In this document: one piece after another, positions 54,529-62,725 of the stretch
Position numbering within the stretch: position 1 is the first letter of the stretch
How the letters are laid out: every line of letters begins with the position of its first letter
Assembly: GCA_963792815.1 (NCBI GenBank)
Contig: CAWBXR010000011.1
Span: 319,653-383,652 of the forward strand
Reading direction: 5' to 3'
DNA length: 64,000 nucleotides
DNA from: JARRPM01 sp963792815
GTDB taxonomy: Bacteria > Pseudomonadota > Gammaproteobacteria > Pseudomonadales > Halieaceae
Notes under the pieces: model-generated
The model's input: the letters and a program-made list of their open reading frames with translations, nothing else
Databases searched by the model: none
What the model was told of the DNA's origin: nothing
Program-made: the position numbers and the translations under genes

Positions 54529-54941
54529 CCGGCGGGGAATTTTCCCTCGATCTGCGCGTCTATATCGAGGACACGGACGCGGGTGGGATCGTTTACTACG
54601 TCAATTACCTCAAATTCATGGAGCGCGCCCGCACAGAATTCATGCGCAGCCTGGGTTTTGGTAAGAATTACATTTTCAATCGCGATCTGATGTTTGTGGT
54701 TCGCGATGTGAAGGTGCAATATCTGCGCCCGGCCACCCTGGATGATGAACTTGTCGCAACGGCCTGCATCCAGGAGCTGCGCGGCGCTTCCATGGTCATG
54801 CAGCAGCGGGTGGAGCGCGCAGAACAGGTGCTGGCCCGGGGCGAGGTGACCATCGCCTGTGTCGACCGGGCAGGGGTAAAGCCGCGGCGCATGCCAGCGG
54901 ATATGGTCGGCAAACTGCGCGCAGCGCAGGAACAACAATAG
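54525..54941 (+). CDS. ybgC: Tol-Pal-associated acyl-CoA thioesterase YbgC
   Basis: 138 residues from GTG 54525. A hotdog-fold 4-hydroxybenzoyl-CoA-thioesterase type: LRVYIEDTDAGGIVYYVNYLKFMERARTEFMRSLGF carries the catalytic Asp, then VKVQYLRPATLDDELVATACI and MQQRVERAEQVLARGEVTIACVDR. The E. coli enzyme hydrolyses short or medium acyl-CoA and interacts with ACP and phospholipid synthesis at the membrane. It is the first gene of the Tol-Pal group and translationally coupled to ruvB. Confidence 0.95.
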   Translation: MTGGEFSLDLRVYIEDTDAGGIVYYVNYLKFMERARTEFMRSLGFGKNYIFNRDLMFVVRDVKVQYLRPATLDDELVATACIQELRGASMVMQQRVERAEQVLARGEVTIACVDRAGVKPRRMPADMVGKLRAAQEQQ

Positions 54942-54971
54942 CCACACGTGTACATTTAAGGGGAGTAGTCT

Positions 54972-55700
54972 TTGGAAGAGCAATTGAGCCTGATCGACCT
55001 GGTATTGCATGCCAGTTTTACGGTTCAGCTGGTGATGGCCCTGCTGTTCGTGGCCTCTATGCTGTCCTGGTACATGATCGTCCAGCGCTTCATCTATTTT
55101 CGCAACGCGCACGATGAAATGTACCAGTTCGAGGAGCGCTTCTGGTCGGGGATAGACCTCGCCCAACTCTACCGCGAGGGCAATGAGCACGCCGCCGAGG
55201 GCCATGCCATGCTGGGCATGGAGAGTATTTTCCGCGCCGGTTTCAAGGAATTCTCCCGCCTGGCCCAGCAGTCCGACATGGACTCGGAGGCCCTGGTCGA
55301 GGGTTCCCGGCGGGCAATGCGGGTGGCGATGATGCGGGAGGAGGAGCGGCTCGAGCGCCACCTCGCGTTCCTCGCCTCGGTGGGTTCCACCAGTCCCTAT
55401 ATCGGCCTGTTTGGTACTGTGTGGGGCATCATGCATTCCTTCCGCGGCCTGGCCAATGCCACCCAGGCGACACTGGCCACGGTGGCTCCGGGCATTTCCG
55501 AGGCGCTGGTGGCCACGGCCATGGGCCTGTTTGCGGCCATACCGGCGGTACTCGCCTATAACCGGCTGGCCTCCAGGGTTGAGGTGTTCAGCAACCGTTA
55601 CGACACCTTCGTTGACGAGTTCTCCGGTATTCTTTCCCGGCAGGCCTATGCCCTGCGCTCCCGTGAAAAGAAAGCAGGAGCCGCAGCCGGTGGCAGATAG
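54972..55700 (+). CDS. tolQ: TolQ, inner-membrane proton-channel subunit
   Basis: 242 residues from TTG 54972, behind GGGGAG. Three membrane segments: near residues 14-36 (FTVQLVMALLFVASMLSWYMIVQ), about 137-159 (STSPYIGLFGTVWGIMHSFRGL) and 168-195 (TVAPGISEALVATAMGLFAAIPAVLAYN). The last two are ExbB/TolQ/MotA-like, with the Thr/Gly helices that surround the TolR Asp. It energises TolA using the proton gradient for outer-membrane constriction at division. It overlaps tolR by 11 bp. Confidence 0.96.
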   Translation: MEEQLSLIDLVLHASFTVQLVMALLFVASMLSWYMIVQRFIYFRNAHDEMYQFEERFWSGIDLAQLYREGNEHAAEGHAMLGMESIFRAGFKEFSRLAQQSDMDSEALVEGSRRAMRVAMMREEERLERHLAFLASVGSTSPYIGLFGTVWGIMHSFRGLANATQATLATVAPGISEALVATAMGLFAAIPAVLAYNRLASRVEVFSNRYDTFVDEFSGILSRQAYALRSREKKAGAAAGGR

Positions 55701-56121
55701 TAGCCGCAGGAGCAAGAAGCGCCGGCCCATGTCCGAGATCAACGTGGTGCCCTACATCGACGTGATGCTGGTGCTGTTGATTATTTTTATGGTGACCGCG
55801 CCCATGCTGATGCAGGGTGTGAAAGTCGACCTGCCCGAGGCCAGCGCGGACCCGGTGGAAAACCAGGACAGCGAGCCCCTGATTATCTCCGTGGACAAGG
55901 CGGGACAGTTGTTTCTCAACGTGGGATCCCAGGAAGACCAGGTGCTTTCCCTGGCGACGATCAAGGATCGGGTAGCCGCGGTCATGCGCCGCAGCCCGGA
56001 GAAGCCGGTGCTGGTCTGGGGTGACCGCGCCGTGCCCTACGGTGAGGTTGTCACTGTCATGGTGGCCTTGCAGGAGGCCGGCGCTCCCAGTGTCGGCCTG
56101 GTGACAGAGAACCCGCAGTGA
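55690..56121 (+). CDS. tolR: TolR, proton-channel subunit
   Basis: 143 residues from GTG 55690, overlapping tolQ. After a short basic cytoplasmic tail (SSRRSKKRRPMSEIN) a single membrane segment, VVPYIDVMLVLLIIFMVTAPML, carries the proton-relaying Asp, as in all ExbD/TolR proteins. The periplasmic domain (VKVDLPEASADP; PLIISVDKAGQLFLNVG; VLVWGDRAVPYGEVVTVMVALQEAGAPSVGLVTE) is complete. A longer upstream in-frame reading is antisense-like shadow of tolQ and is not used. Confidence 0.96.
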   Translation: MADSSRRSKKRRPMSEINVVPYIDVMLVLLIIFMVTAPMLMQGVKVDLPEASADPVENQDSEPLIISVDKAGQLFLNVGSQEDQVLSLATIKDRVAAVMRRSPEKPVLVWGDRAVPYGEVVTVMVALQEAGAPSVGLVTENPQ

Positions 56122-56918
56122 ACACCGGCAGCGCCGTCAGTTCAATCTATGCCAAGCCCGTGGTGCCGCGTATTGTCTTGCGGCCGGCCCTGGCCAGCGT
56201 GCTGCTGCACGGCCTGCTGCTGTTCATACTGACAGCCAACTGGGCGGATTCAACCCGGGACGTTATCATCGTGAAGCCGGTGCCAAAGGTGATTAACGCC
56301 AGGCTGGTGGATGCCAGCGAATTCAAGCCCAAGCCGAAACCGAAACCAGTGGCCCCGGCGCCCACACCGAAACCCAAGCCCAAAGCGGCACCCGTTGCGA
56401 AGCCCAAGCCGGCCCCCCCGCCCAAGCCCAAACCGGTAGTGGCGGCAAAACCCAAGCCGGCGCCGGTGGCCAAACCGCAACCAGCGCCAGCGCCTGCCAA
56501 AGCTGAACCGGAACAGCCCCGTATGACCCAGCAGGAACTGGCTGCCCTGACCCGGGCGGACCTGGCCCGCGCAGTGGCGGAGGAGCAGAGCGCTGCCCAG
56601 GCGGCGGAGACCTCGGCAGAAATGGCGGCCAGCTACGCCGCACTTATCCAGCAGACTGTGGTAAATTACTGGAGTCGTCCGCCCAGCGCGCGCAACGGGA
56701 TGGAGGCTTTGTTGTCGATACAATTGATCCCAACCGGCGAAGTCGTCAGCGTCACCATAGTCAAGAGCAGCGGCAACACAGCCTTTGACCGGTCCGCTGT
56801 CAACGCGGTGGAAAAAGCGGGCAGCTTCCCCGAATTGCAGAACCTGCCGCCCAGGGAATTCGAAAAGACATTCAGGCGCTTCAGCCTGCTGTTCAGACCA
56901 GAGGATTTGCGTTACTGA
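56118..56918 (+). CDS. tolA: TolA, periplasm-spanning protein
   Basis: 266 residues from GTG 56118, overlapping tolR (GTGA). One N-terminal membrane segment (ALASVLLHGLLLFILTANW) is followed by an unusually Pro/Lys-rich domain II (runs of KPKPKPVAPAPTPKPKPKAAP, about residues 70-135) in place of the Ala-rich helix of E. coli TolA, then a helix (LAALTRADLARAVAEEQ) and a TonB/TolA C-terminal domain (YAALIQQTVVNYWSRPPSARNGMEALLSIQLIPTGEVVSVTIVKSSGN...FDRSAVNAVEKAG). It links TolQR to TolB and Pal. Confidence 0.94.
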   Translation: MNTGSAVSSIYAKPVVPRIVLRPALASVLLHGLLLFILTANWADSTRDVIIVKPVPKVINARLVDASEFKPKPKPKPVAPAPTPKPKPKAAPVAKPKPAPPPKPKPVVAAKPKPAPVAKPQPAPAPAKAEPEQPRMTQQELAALTRADLARAVAEEQSAAQAAETSAEMAASYAALIQQTVVNYWSRPPSARNGMEALLSIQLIPTGEVVSVTIVKSSGNTAFDRSAVNAVEKAGSFPELQNLPPREFEKTFRRFSLLFRPEDLRY

Positions 56919-58225
56919 TGAAAACCCCAGCTATTGCCCTGTTCAATATGGTGTTGCTGTGCGTCGCAATTGCCGCGCGGGCCGACCTCACCATTGAAAT
57001 CACCCAGGGCTCCGACAACCCGACAGCCATCGCAGTGGTGCCCTTCGCGTGGCAGGCGGCGGGTACCGCGCCGGAGGACGTGGCCCAGGTAATCGAGTCC
57101 GACCTGACCCGCAGCGGCCAGTTTTCGCCAGTGGCGCGCACTGACATGCTCGGCTTGCCCAGCACCCAGGAGGAGGTTTTCTACCGCGACTGGCGAGCGC
57201 TCGAGACCGAGTACCTGCTGATAGGCAAGGCCTCGCCCACCCCCAACAACGGAATGCGCCTGGATTACGAACTGTTTGACGTGTTGCGCCAGACCAGGGT
57301 GTTTTCCGGCTACGAGTCGGGCCCCGCCAGCGATGCCCGCATGCTCGCCCACCGGGTGTCCGACCAGGTCTACGAACACCTGACCGGGGTGCGCGGCGCT
57401 TTCGCCACGCGCCTGCTTTACGTGTCCGTTACCCGGGGCGGTCAAGGGAACAAGGACTTTTACCGGCTGACAATGTCCGATTCCGACGGGGCGCGCCCGG
57501 TAGTGCTGCTCGAGTCCCGCGAGCCCCTGCTGGCGCCGGCCTGGGCGCCGGATGCTGTGCAGATTGCCTACGTGTCATTTGAAACCGGGCGCCCGGCCAT
57601 TTTTCGCCAGGACCTGGCCACCGGCAAGCGCGAGCAGTTGACCAATTTCAAGGGCCTCAACAGCGCCCCGGCCTGGTCTCCCGACGGCAAGACCATGGCC
57701 ATGGTGCTGTCCAAGGACGGCAACCCGGATATATACCTGATGGATCTGGCTACCCGGCAGTTGACCAATATCACCAACAATTATGCTATCGAGACTGAGC
57801 CGGCCTGGATGCCGGACGGCAAGTCGCTGCTGTTTACCTCCGACCGTGGCGGCAAGCCGCAGATCTATCGCTATGACCTGGCCAGCAAGGCGACCAAACG
57901 AATTACCTTTGAAGGCAATTACAACGCCCGGGCACGGGTGGCCCAGGACGGTCGCAACGTGGTGCTGGTCCACCAGCAGGACGGCAACTTCCAGATAGCC
58001 GTGCTCGACCTGGTTACCAACCGGATGGTGACGCTGACTTCCACCGCCCTGGATGAAAGCCCCAGTATCGCGCCCAATGGCTCTATGGTATTGTACGCCA
58101 CCAAATTTGGCGACCGGGGCATACTGGCTGCGGTGTCTGTAGATGGTGGTGCGAAATTCCGTTTGCCCTCGCGCGAGGGCGATGTGCGAGAGCCGGCGTG
58201 GTCACCGTTTTTAACCAAAAAATAG
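56918..58225 (+). CDS. tolB: TolB, periplasmic beta-propeller
   Basis: 435 residues with a signal peptide (MKTPAIALFNMVLLCVAIAARA). The N-terminal domain reads LTIEITQGSDNPTAIAVVPF and DLTRSGQFSPVAR; the C-terminal six-blade propeller is shown by repeated PAWSPDGKTMAMVLSKDGNPDIYLMDL, PAWMPDGKSLLFTSDRGGKPQIYRYDL and SPSIAPNGSMVLYATKF units. TolB shuttles between Pal and TolA. The ATG overlaps the tolA stop (TGATG). Confidence 0.97.
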   Translation: MKTPAIALFNMVLLCVAIAARADLTIEITQGSDNPTAIAVVPFAWQAAGTAPEDVAQVIESDLTRSGQFSPVARTDMLGLPSTQEEVFYRDWRALETEYLLIGKASPTPNNGMRLDYELFDVLRQTRVFSGYESGPASDARMLAHRVSDQVYEHLTGVRGAFATRLLYVSVTRGGQGNKDFYRLTMSDSDGARPVVLLESREPLLAPAWAPDAVQIAYVSFETGRPAIFRQDLATGKREQLTNFKGLNSAPAWSPDGKTMAMVLSKDGNPDIYLMDLATRQLTNITNNYAIETEPAWMPDGKSLLFTSDRGGKPQIYRYDLASKATKRITFEGNYNARARVAQDGRNVVLVHQQDGNFQIAVLDLVTNRMVTLTSTALDESPSIAPNGSMVLYATKFGDRGILAAVSVDGGAKFRLPSREGDVREPAWSPFLTKK

Positions 58226-58281
58226 CGTGAAATTGTAACTAAACCAGATTGATTGTTATTTCAACCTCGAAGGACTTTCAA

Positions 58282-58836
58282 ATGAAACACATCTCTGTTG
58301 CAGGTAAGCTCGTCACATTGCTGCTCAGCGCGGCTTTCCTCGTCGCCTGTTCCAGTAGCAGCACCAAGGAAGACGAGGAGGCTGCTGCCGCCGCTGCTGC
58401 TGCCGCTGCCGCCGCCAGGGCTGCCCAGGAAGCCGCGGCCGCATCCGCGTCCGCCTCTTCATCAGCCGCCGATGCCGAGCGTATGCGCCTGATGGAGGCC
58501 GCCGCCGCTTACGGCAACGTCTTCTATTTTGCCTATGACAGCTCCAACCTCACCCCGGAGGCCATCGCTTCCCTGGACGCGCACATCGCTGCGCTGGCAA
58601 GCACCAACAGCACCATCCGGCTGGAAGGCCACACCGACGAGCGCGGCACCCGCGAGTACAACCTGGCACTGGGTGAGCGTCGGGCCAACTCAGTGCGCGA
58701 CTACATGGTACTGAACGGCATTGCCAACTACCGCATCGAGGCGATCAGCTACGGTGAGGAGCGCCCCATCGGTTACGGTTCCGGGGAGTCCAACTGGGCC
58801 CAGAACCGGCGGGTGGAACTGGTAGTCGTAAACTGA
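58282..58836 (+). CDS. pal: Pal, peptidoglycan-associated lipoprotein
   Basis: 184 residues from ATG 58282, preceded by GAAGGA; an upstream in-frame start at 58249 is less likely. Lipoprotein signal with lipobox LVAC (Cys 23). The linker contains a run of 15 or so Ala (about residues 32-47) and further Ala/Ser repeats. The OmpA-like domain has VFYFAYDSSNLTPEAIASLDAHI, LEGHTDERGTREYNLALGERRANSVRDYMVLNG and EERPIGYGSGESNWAQNRRVELVV, which bind meso-DAP peptidoglycan. It anchors the outer membrane. Confidence 0.97.
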   Translation: MKHISVAGKLVTLLLSAAFLVACSSSSTKEDEEAAAAAAAAAAAARAAQEAAAASASASSSAADAERMRLMEAAAAYGNVFYFAYDSSNLTPEAIASLDAHIAALASTNSTIRLEGHTDERGTREYNLALGERRANSVRDYMVLNGIANYRIEAISYGEERPIGYGSGESNWAQNRRVELVVVN

Positions 58837-58846
58837 TCCTGTAACG

Positions 58847-59806
58847 ATGCGAATATCAGACAACATCCTCTTCGCAATCGGGCTGGTTCTGGTGACCGGG
58901 CAGCTCGGCTGCGCCGCCCAGGCACAGGACTACGTGGATCTGGAGGCTGAAAGAGCCGCTGCCGCCCAGACCGCCTCACCCGGTGACCCCTACGCACCTC
59001 GCGGCGCCCAGAACTACCCGGCAACCAGTTACGGGGTGGGCACCGCGCCCGCCGCGCCTGCCGTTGCAGCGGCGACTCCGGCCGCCGGTGTCCCGGCCAG
59101 CCAGCCGGTGGCGCAGCAGGCTCCGTCGCAGGACCAGAACCAGAACCAGAATCTCGGCATGCTGTTCATGCAGATCCAGCAGTTACAGCAGCAGGTAATG
59201 CAACTCAATGGCAGGGTCGAGGAGCAGGCCAATGAATTGCGGACGCTGCGGGAGCAGAGTCTGCAGCGCTATGTGGACCTGGATAAACGGCTCAGCGGCG
59301 CAGCCGCTGGCGATCCTGCCGCTGTCTCGCCTGCTGCCGCCGCAGAGGCACCGGCAGACGACGGCGCGGTCCTCGCAGTGGGCCCCGGGGTAGCTGGCAG
59401 CGCATCGGTGGCAGCGCAGCCTGGCGAGGATGAGGCCTATCGAGCGGCTTACTCCCTGGTGCAGAGCCAGCAGTTCGACCAGGCGGTGCAGGCGTTCCAG
59501 AAGTTCCAGCGGGACTACCCGGCGGGCAAGTACGCGCCCAATGCCTACTATTGGCTGGGCGAGTTGTACCTGGTGATCCAGCCACCTGACCTGGAGTCCT
59601 CGCGCCAGTCCTTTGCGATGCTCCTGAGCCAGTACCCGGACAACAGCAAGGCGCCTGACTCACTGTACAAGCTGGGCAAGGTGCAATTTATGAAGGGCAA
59701 CCGGGAGAAGGCCAAGGAATACATGGACCAGGTGATCAGCCGCTACGGCTCCACCAACAGCTCCGCGGTTAAGCTGGCCAGGGATTTCCTCGCCGAGAAT
59801 TACTGA
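58847..59806 (+). CDS. cpoB: CpoB (YbgF), Tol-Pal-associated TPR protein
   Basis: 319 residues with a signal peptide (cleavage likely after AQA, near residue 25). An Ala/Pro/Gln-rich linker (residues 30-105), a trimerising coiled coil (MLFMQIQQLQQQVMQLNGRVEEQANELRTLREQSL), another Ala-rich linker, then a C-terminal TPR domain (AYRAAYSLVQSQQFDQAVQAFQKFQRDYPAGKYAPNAYYWLGELYLV...SLYKLGKVQFMKGNREKAKEY). CpoB coordinates PBP1B and Tol during constriction. It is the last gene of the tol-pal group. Confidence 0.95.
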   Translation: MRISDNILFAIGLVLVTGQLGCAAQAQDYVDLEAERAAAAQTASPGDPYAPRGAQNYPATSYGVGTAPAAPAVAAATPAAGVPASQPVAQQAPSQDQNQNQNLGMLFMQIQQLQQQVMQLNGRVEEQANELRTLREQSLQRYVDLDKRLSGAAAGDPAAVSPAAAAEAPADDGAVLAVGPGVAGSASVAAQPGEDEAYRAAYSLVQSQQFDQAVQAFQKFQRDYPAGKYAPNAYYWLGELYLVIQPPDLESSRQSFAMLLSQYPDNSKAPDSLYKLGKVQFMKGNREKAKEYMDQVISRYGSTNSSAVKLARDFLAENY

Positions 59807-59827
59807 GCCCAGGCTCGGTAAACCCTC

Positions 59828-60544
59828 ATGTCGCCTTCAGTTTCCACCGCAAACAGCAGTCTGCCCGAAAATGCCGGGACCTCTGTACCCGATACAGCGG
59901 GGCAGACCTTGCGGATCACCGAGATTTTTTATTCCCTGCAGGGAGAGGCCCGCACCGTGGGCCTGCCCACGGTGTTCGTGCGCCTCACCGGCTGCCCCCT
60001 GCGCTGCCTGTACTGTGATACAGAATACGCCTTTAGCGGCGGCGAACTGTTCAGCATTGATGAAGTTGCCGCCAGAGTGGCTGGGTTCGCCCCGCGCTAT
60101 GTGACGGTTACCGGAGGCGAGCCCCTGGCCCAGAAGACCTGCCTGCCGCTGTTGGAGCGCCTTTGCGATGCGGGCTACGAGGTCTCCCTGGAGACCAGTG
60201 GTGCGATGAGTGTCGCCGGCGTCGATGAGCGGGTGGTCAAGGTGCTCGACCTGAAGACCCCGGCATCCGGCGAGATGGCGCGCAATGATTACGACAATAT
60301 TCCCCTGTTGACCCCGCGCGACCAGGTCAAATTCGTGGTCTGTGACCGCGCTGATTATGAATGGGCCCGATTCAAGCTGGACGAGTACCAACTGGCGCAG
60401 CGTGTGTCGGATGTGTTGTTCTCCCCCAGCCACGGCCAGCTCTCAGGCCGGGACCTGGCGGAGTGGATACTGGCGGATAACCTGCCGGTTCGCCTGCAGC
60501 TGCAACTGCACAAGCTGTTGTGGAATGATGCGCCGGGGCACTGA
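59828..60544 (+). CDS. queE: 7-carboxy-7-deazaguanine synthase QueE
   Basis: 238 residues. A radical-SAM enzyme of queuosine synthesis. The cluster motif is the CxxxCxxC of GCPLRCLYCDTEYAF, preceded by ITEIFYSLQGEARTVGLPTVFVRLTG. TVTGGEPLAQKTCLPLL and VSLETSGAMSVAGVDERVVKVLDLKTP bind SAM and substrate. It turns 6-carboxytetrahydropterin into CDG, which QueC (5 bp downstream) uses. The first 27 residues are a polar extension beyond the usual start, and a later start is possible. Confidence 0.95.
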   Translation: MSPSVSTANSSLPENAGTSVPDTAGQTLRITEIFYSLQGEARTVGLPTVFVRLTGCPLRCLYCDTEYAFSGGELFSIDEVAARVAGFAPRYVTVTGGEPLAQKTCLPLLERLCDAGYEVSLETSGAMSVAGVDERVVKVLDLKTPASGEMARNDYDNIPLLTPRDQVKFVVCDRADYEWARFKLDEYQLAQRVSDVLFSPSHGQLSGRDLAEWILADNLPVRLQLQLHKLLWNDAPGH

Positions 60545-60549
60545 CAGCA

Positions 60550-61233
60550 GTGGCTGAGCAGGCGCGGGCGGTCATCCTGGTCTCCGGCGGGCTGGACTCC
60601 ACCACCGTGCTGGCCATGGCGAAGGCGGCGGGATATGCCTGTTATACCCTGAGCTTTGACTACGGCCAGCGCCACCGAGCGGAACTGTTGGCCGCTGAGA
60701 GAGTCTCGGCCGCGCTGGGGGATATCGAGCACAAGGTCGTCAGGCTCAACCTGGACAGTATCGGCGGCTCGGCCCTCACTGATACCGACATCGCGGTCCC
60801 GGAAGAGGCGACCGAGGGCATCCCGGTCACCTATGTGCCGGCCCGCAATACGGTATTCCTGTCCATCGCCCTGGGTTGGGCCGAAGTGCTGGGAGCCAGC
60901 GACATCTTTATAGGCGTCAACGCGGTGGATTACTCCGGCTACCCGGACTGCCGCCCGGAATATATCGCCGCTTTTGAAACCATGGCGAATCTCGCCACCC
61001 GGGCCGGTGTCGAGGGCCGCCCACTGACTATCCACACCCCGCTGATGTCGATGGGCAAGGGGGCGATTATCGAGGCCGGCCTGGCCCTGGGGGTGGACTA
61101 CTCCCTCACCGTCTCCTGCTACCAGGCCACAGCTGAGGGACTGGCCTGCGGCAAGTGTGACAGCTGCAGGCTGCGGCGCCAGGGCTTCATTGACGCGGGC
61201 CTGCAGGACCCCACCCGCTACCTAAGTACTTGA
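60550..61233 (+). CDS. queC: 7-cyano-7-deazaguanine synthase QueC
   Basis: 227 residues from GTG 60550. The PP-loop VILVSGGLDSTTVLAMAKA, RHRAELLAAERV, YVPARNTVFLSIALGWAEVLGASDIFIGVNAVDYSGYPDCRPEYI and the C-terminal zinc motif ACGKCDSCRLRRQGF are diagnostic. It makes preQ0 from CDG with ATP and ammonia. It ends 82 bp before tRNA-Lys, the same gene order as at the Pseudomonas aeruginosa tol-oprL-queC-tRNA-Lys locus. Confidence 0.96.
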   Translation: MAEQARAVILVSGGLDSTTVLAMAKAAGYACYTLSFDYGQRHRAELLAAERVSAALGDIEHKVVRLNLDSIGGSALTDTDIAVPEEATEGIPVTYVPARNTVFLSIALGWAEVLGASDIFIGVNAVDYSGYPDCRPEYIAAFETMANLATRAGVEGRPLTIHTPLMSMGKGAIIEAGLALGVDYSLTVSCYQATAEGLACGKCDSCRLRRQGFIDAGLQDPTRYLST

Positions 61234-61272
61234 TTCCGGCTAGTTAGTGAGCAAATAAATGATTTCCGGGAC

Positions 61273-61300
61273 TTGAGTTTTCCCGCTAAATCCGTACTAT
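61273..61300 (+). promoter_or_regulatory. Putative tRNA-Lys promoter
   Basis: TTGAGT (61273-61278) and TACTAT (61295-61300) are spaced by 16 bp, a sigma-70-like arrangement, with transcription expected near 61307, nine bases before the mature tRNA. No terminator between queC and here is evident. Confidence 0.6.
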
Positions 61301-61315
61301 ACGCAGCTCCTTTCG

Positions 61316-61391
61316 GGGCCGTTAGCTCAGTTGGTAGAGCAGTTGGCTTTTAACCAATTGGTCGATGGTTCGAATCCAGCACGGCCCACCA
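61316..61391 (+). tRNA. tRNA-Lys (anticodon UUU)
   Basis: 76 bases including encoded CCA. The acceptor stem GGGCCGT pairs with ACGGCCC; D-arm AGCTCAGTTGGTAGAGC, anticodon stem TTGG/CCAA with loop CTTTTAA (anticodon TTT at 61349-61351), and the T-arm with GGTTCGAATCC are in place. The 3' end is directly followed by an integrase gene, so it is an attachment site whose tRNA sequence has been kept intact by the integrated element. Confidence 0.97.
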
Positions 61392-61415
61392 AATTCCTCG
61401 TTTTGTATCAAATGC

Positions 61416-62510
61416 TTAGCGCGATGTCGCGCTGAGCGTCCGGTGCCTCAGCACCACCAGTGCCGGAGTTTTGCCGGACTTTCCCTCACACACCCTGTTT
61501 GCCGCCTCGATGAGCTCCTCCAACTCCGGCGCGGAGTAATGGGTGGTGATATCGCCGTTCTTATGGCCAAGCAGGATTTTTCGGGTTTCCAATGGCACGC
61601 CGGCCGCACGCAGGCGGCGACCGAAGGTGTGCTTCAGGTCGTGTACCCGGATGGGCATGCCCAGCTTGCGCCGGACCGACTTCCAGCCATTGTTGTTGAT
61701 GCTCCTCACCGGCCGGCCGTAATAGGTGAACACGCGCTCCGGGTGTTGCCCGCGGACGCCTTCCACTACTGACTTTGCCACCCGGTTCAGTACCACCAAC
61801 CGATCCTCCCGGTTCTTGACTTTCTCTCCCGGAATGAGAAACACCGAGGTACCCAGTTCCGGTACGTCGATCTCCCAATCCCACTGCAAGCGGCAGACCT
61901 CGCCATCCCGGCAGCCGGTATTCACCTTGAACAGACACATCCGGCTCAGGTGATCCGGCAGCGCCTTGAACAACCGGTGTTGCTCCTCCCAACTCAGCGG
62001 GTAGGGGCGCCTGGCATCGTGCAGCGGCAACAACTGAATCAGCGGTGCCGACTCCAGCCAGGTCAAACCGTGTTCATCGCGCCACAGGCGGGCACTCAGG
62101 TTGAGTACCCTGCGTACCGTGGCCAGGGCGCCATTGACGGTCTTGTTCTTCTTACCCTGCTGCTTCCTTCTATCTATATACGCTTGCAGTGTGCCCATAT
62201 GGACCTGATACAGCGGCAGCTCGCCGATGTAGGGGTCCAGCTCTTTCAGATGGAAAGCGTAGGTTCGAATAGTGGCGAGGTGGGTGTTCTCCTCGAGAAA
62301 GCGCGTGGCTGCCTCGCGAAAAATGCGCACCGGCCGAATACCGAATACTGACGCCTGCCTGATCTGCTCAATCCGGCGGGCCAACATCAGTTCCGCCGTC
62401 TTGAGTTCACTCGTTCCAGTGCTTTCGTGAATGCGATGGCCGAGGACCTGCTTGTCGATATGCCAGATCCCACCCCGATTCCGCAGCCCGGAGCTTCGAT
62501 TGCGTCCCAT
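61416..62510 (-). CDS. Tyrosine recombinase / integrase (tRNA-Lys-associated)
   Basis: 364 residues. The N-terminal arm-binding and SAM-like domain cover about residues 1-160, and the catalytic domain 170-340. Catalytic residues read by eye: Arg 201 in NTGCRDGEVCRLQW, Lys in the PGEKVKNRE beta-hairpin near 230, His 290 in RVHDLKHTFGRRLRAAG, His 316 in LLGHKNGDITTHYS and nucleophile Tyr 325. The usual HxxR box is HxxK (HDLKH), a variant I believe occurs in related integrases. It presumably integrates and excises the element at the tRNA-Lys 3' end. Its 5' end overlaps the HTH gene by 124 bp. Confidence 0.9.
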   Translation of the reverse strand: MGRNRSSGLRNRGGIWHIDKQVLGHRIHESTGTSELKTAELMLARRIEQIRQASVFGIRPVRIFREAATRFLEENTHLATIRTYAFHLKELDPYIGELPLYQVHMGTLQAYIDRRKQQGKKNKTVNGALATVRRVLNLSARLWRDEHGLTWLESAPLIQLLPLHDARRPYPLSWEEQHRLFKALPDHLSRMCLFKVNTGCRDGEVCRLQWDWEIDVPELGTSVFLIPGEKVKNREDRLVVLNRVAKSVVEGVRGQHPERVFTYYGRPVRSINNNGWKSVRRKLGMPIRVHDLKHTFGRRLRAAGVPLETRKILLGHKNGDITTHYSAPELEELIEAANRVCEGKSGKTPALVVLRHRTLSATSR

Positions 62511-62722
62511 ACTTCATCTCCTCGATTACGTGCGGGACGCCCGTTGCACCGCATATAGTGGTCCACCCAGGCATCCATTTCAAGGCGGTCGAAGGCGACA
62601 CCCTGCCGGCCGATCCGGAGCTCGGTCAGGGTGGGGCGTACCTCACGGTTAAAGCGGTTGCGGTCCATGCCCAGGTAAGCCGGGGCACCGCGGAGGCGGA
62701 TCAGGCGGGGTTGGATATGCAT
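62387..62722 (-). CDS. Small HTH DNA-binding protein, excisionase-like
   Basis: 111 residues. The first 55 contain RLIRLRGAPAYLGMDRNRFNREVRPTLTELRIGRQGVAFDRLEMDAWVDHYM, a winged HTH of the AlpA/MerR-like excisionase type: an A-x-A-Y-L-G-M-x-R-N-x-F helix pair and a wing with V-A-F-x-R-L-E-x-D-A-W. The rest is a basic, low-complexity tail (STSRSSAIAFTKALERVNSRRRN). It probably directs recombination or regulates the integrase gene, with which it overlaps by 124 bp in another frame. Confidence 0.75.
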   Translation of the reverse strand: MHIQPRLIRLRGAPAYLGMDRNRFNREVRPTLTELRIGRQGVAFDRLEMDAWVDHYMRCNGRPARNRGDEVWDAIEAPGCGIGVGSGISTSRSSAIAFTKALERVNSRRRN

Positions 62723-62725
62723 TGC

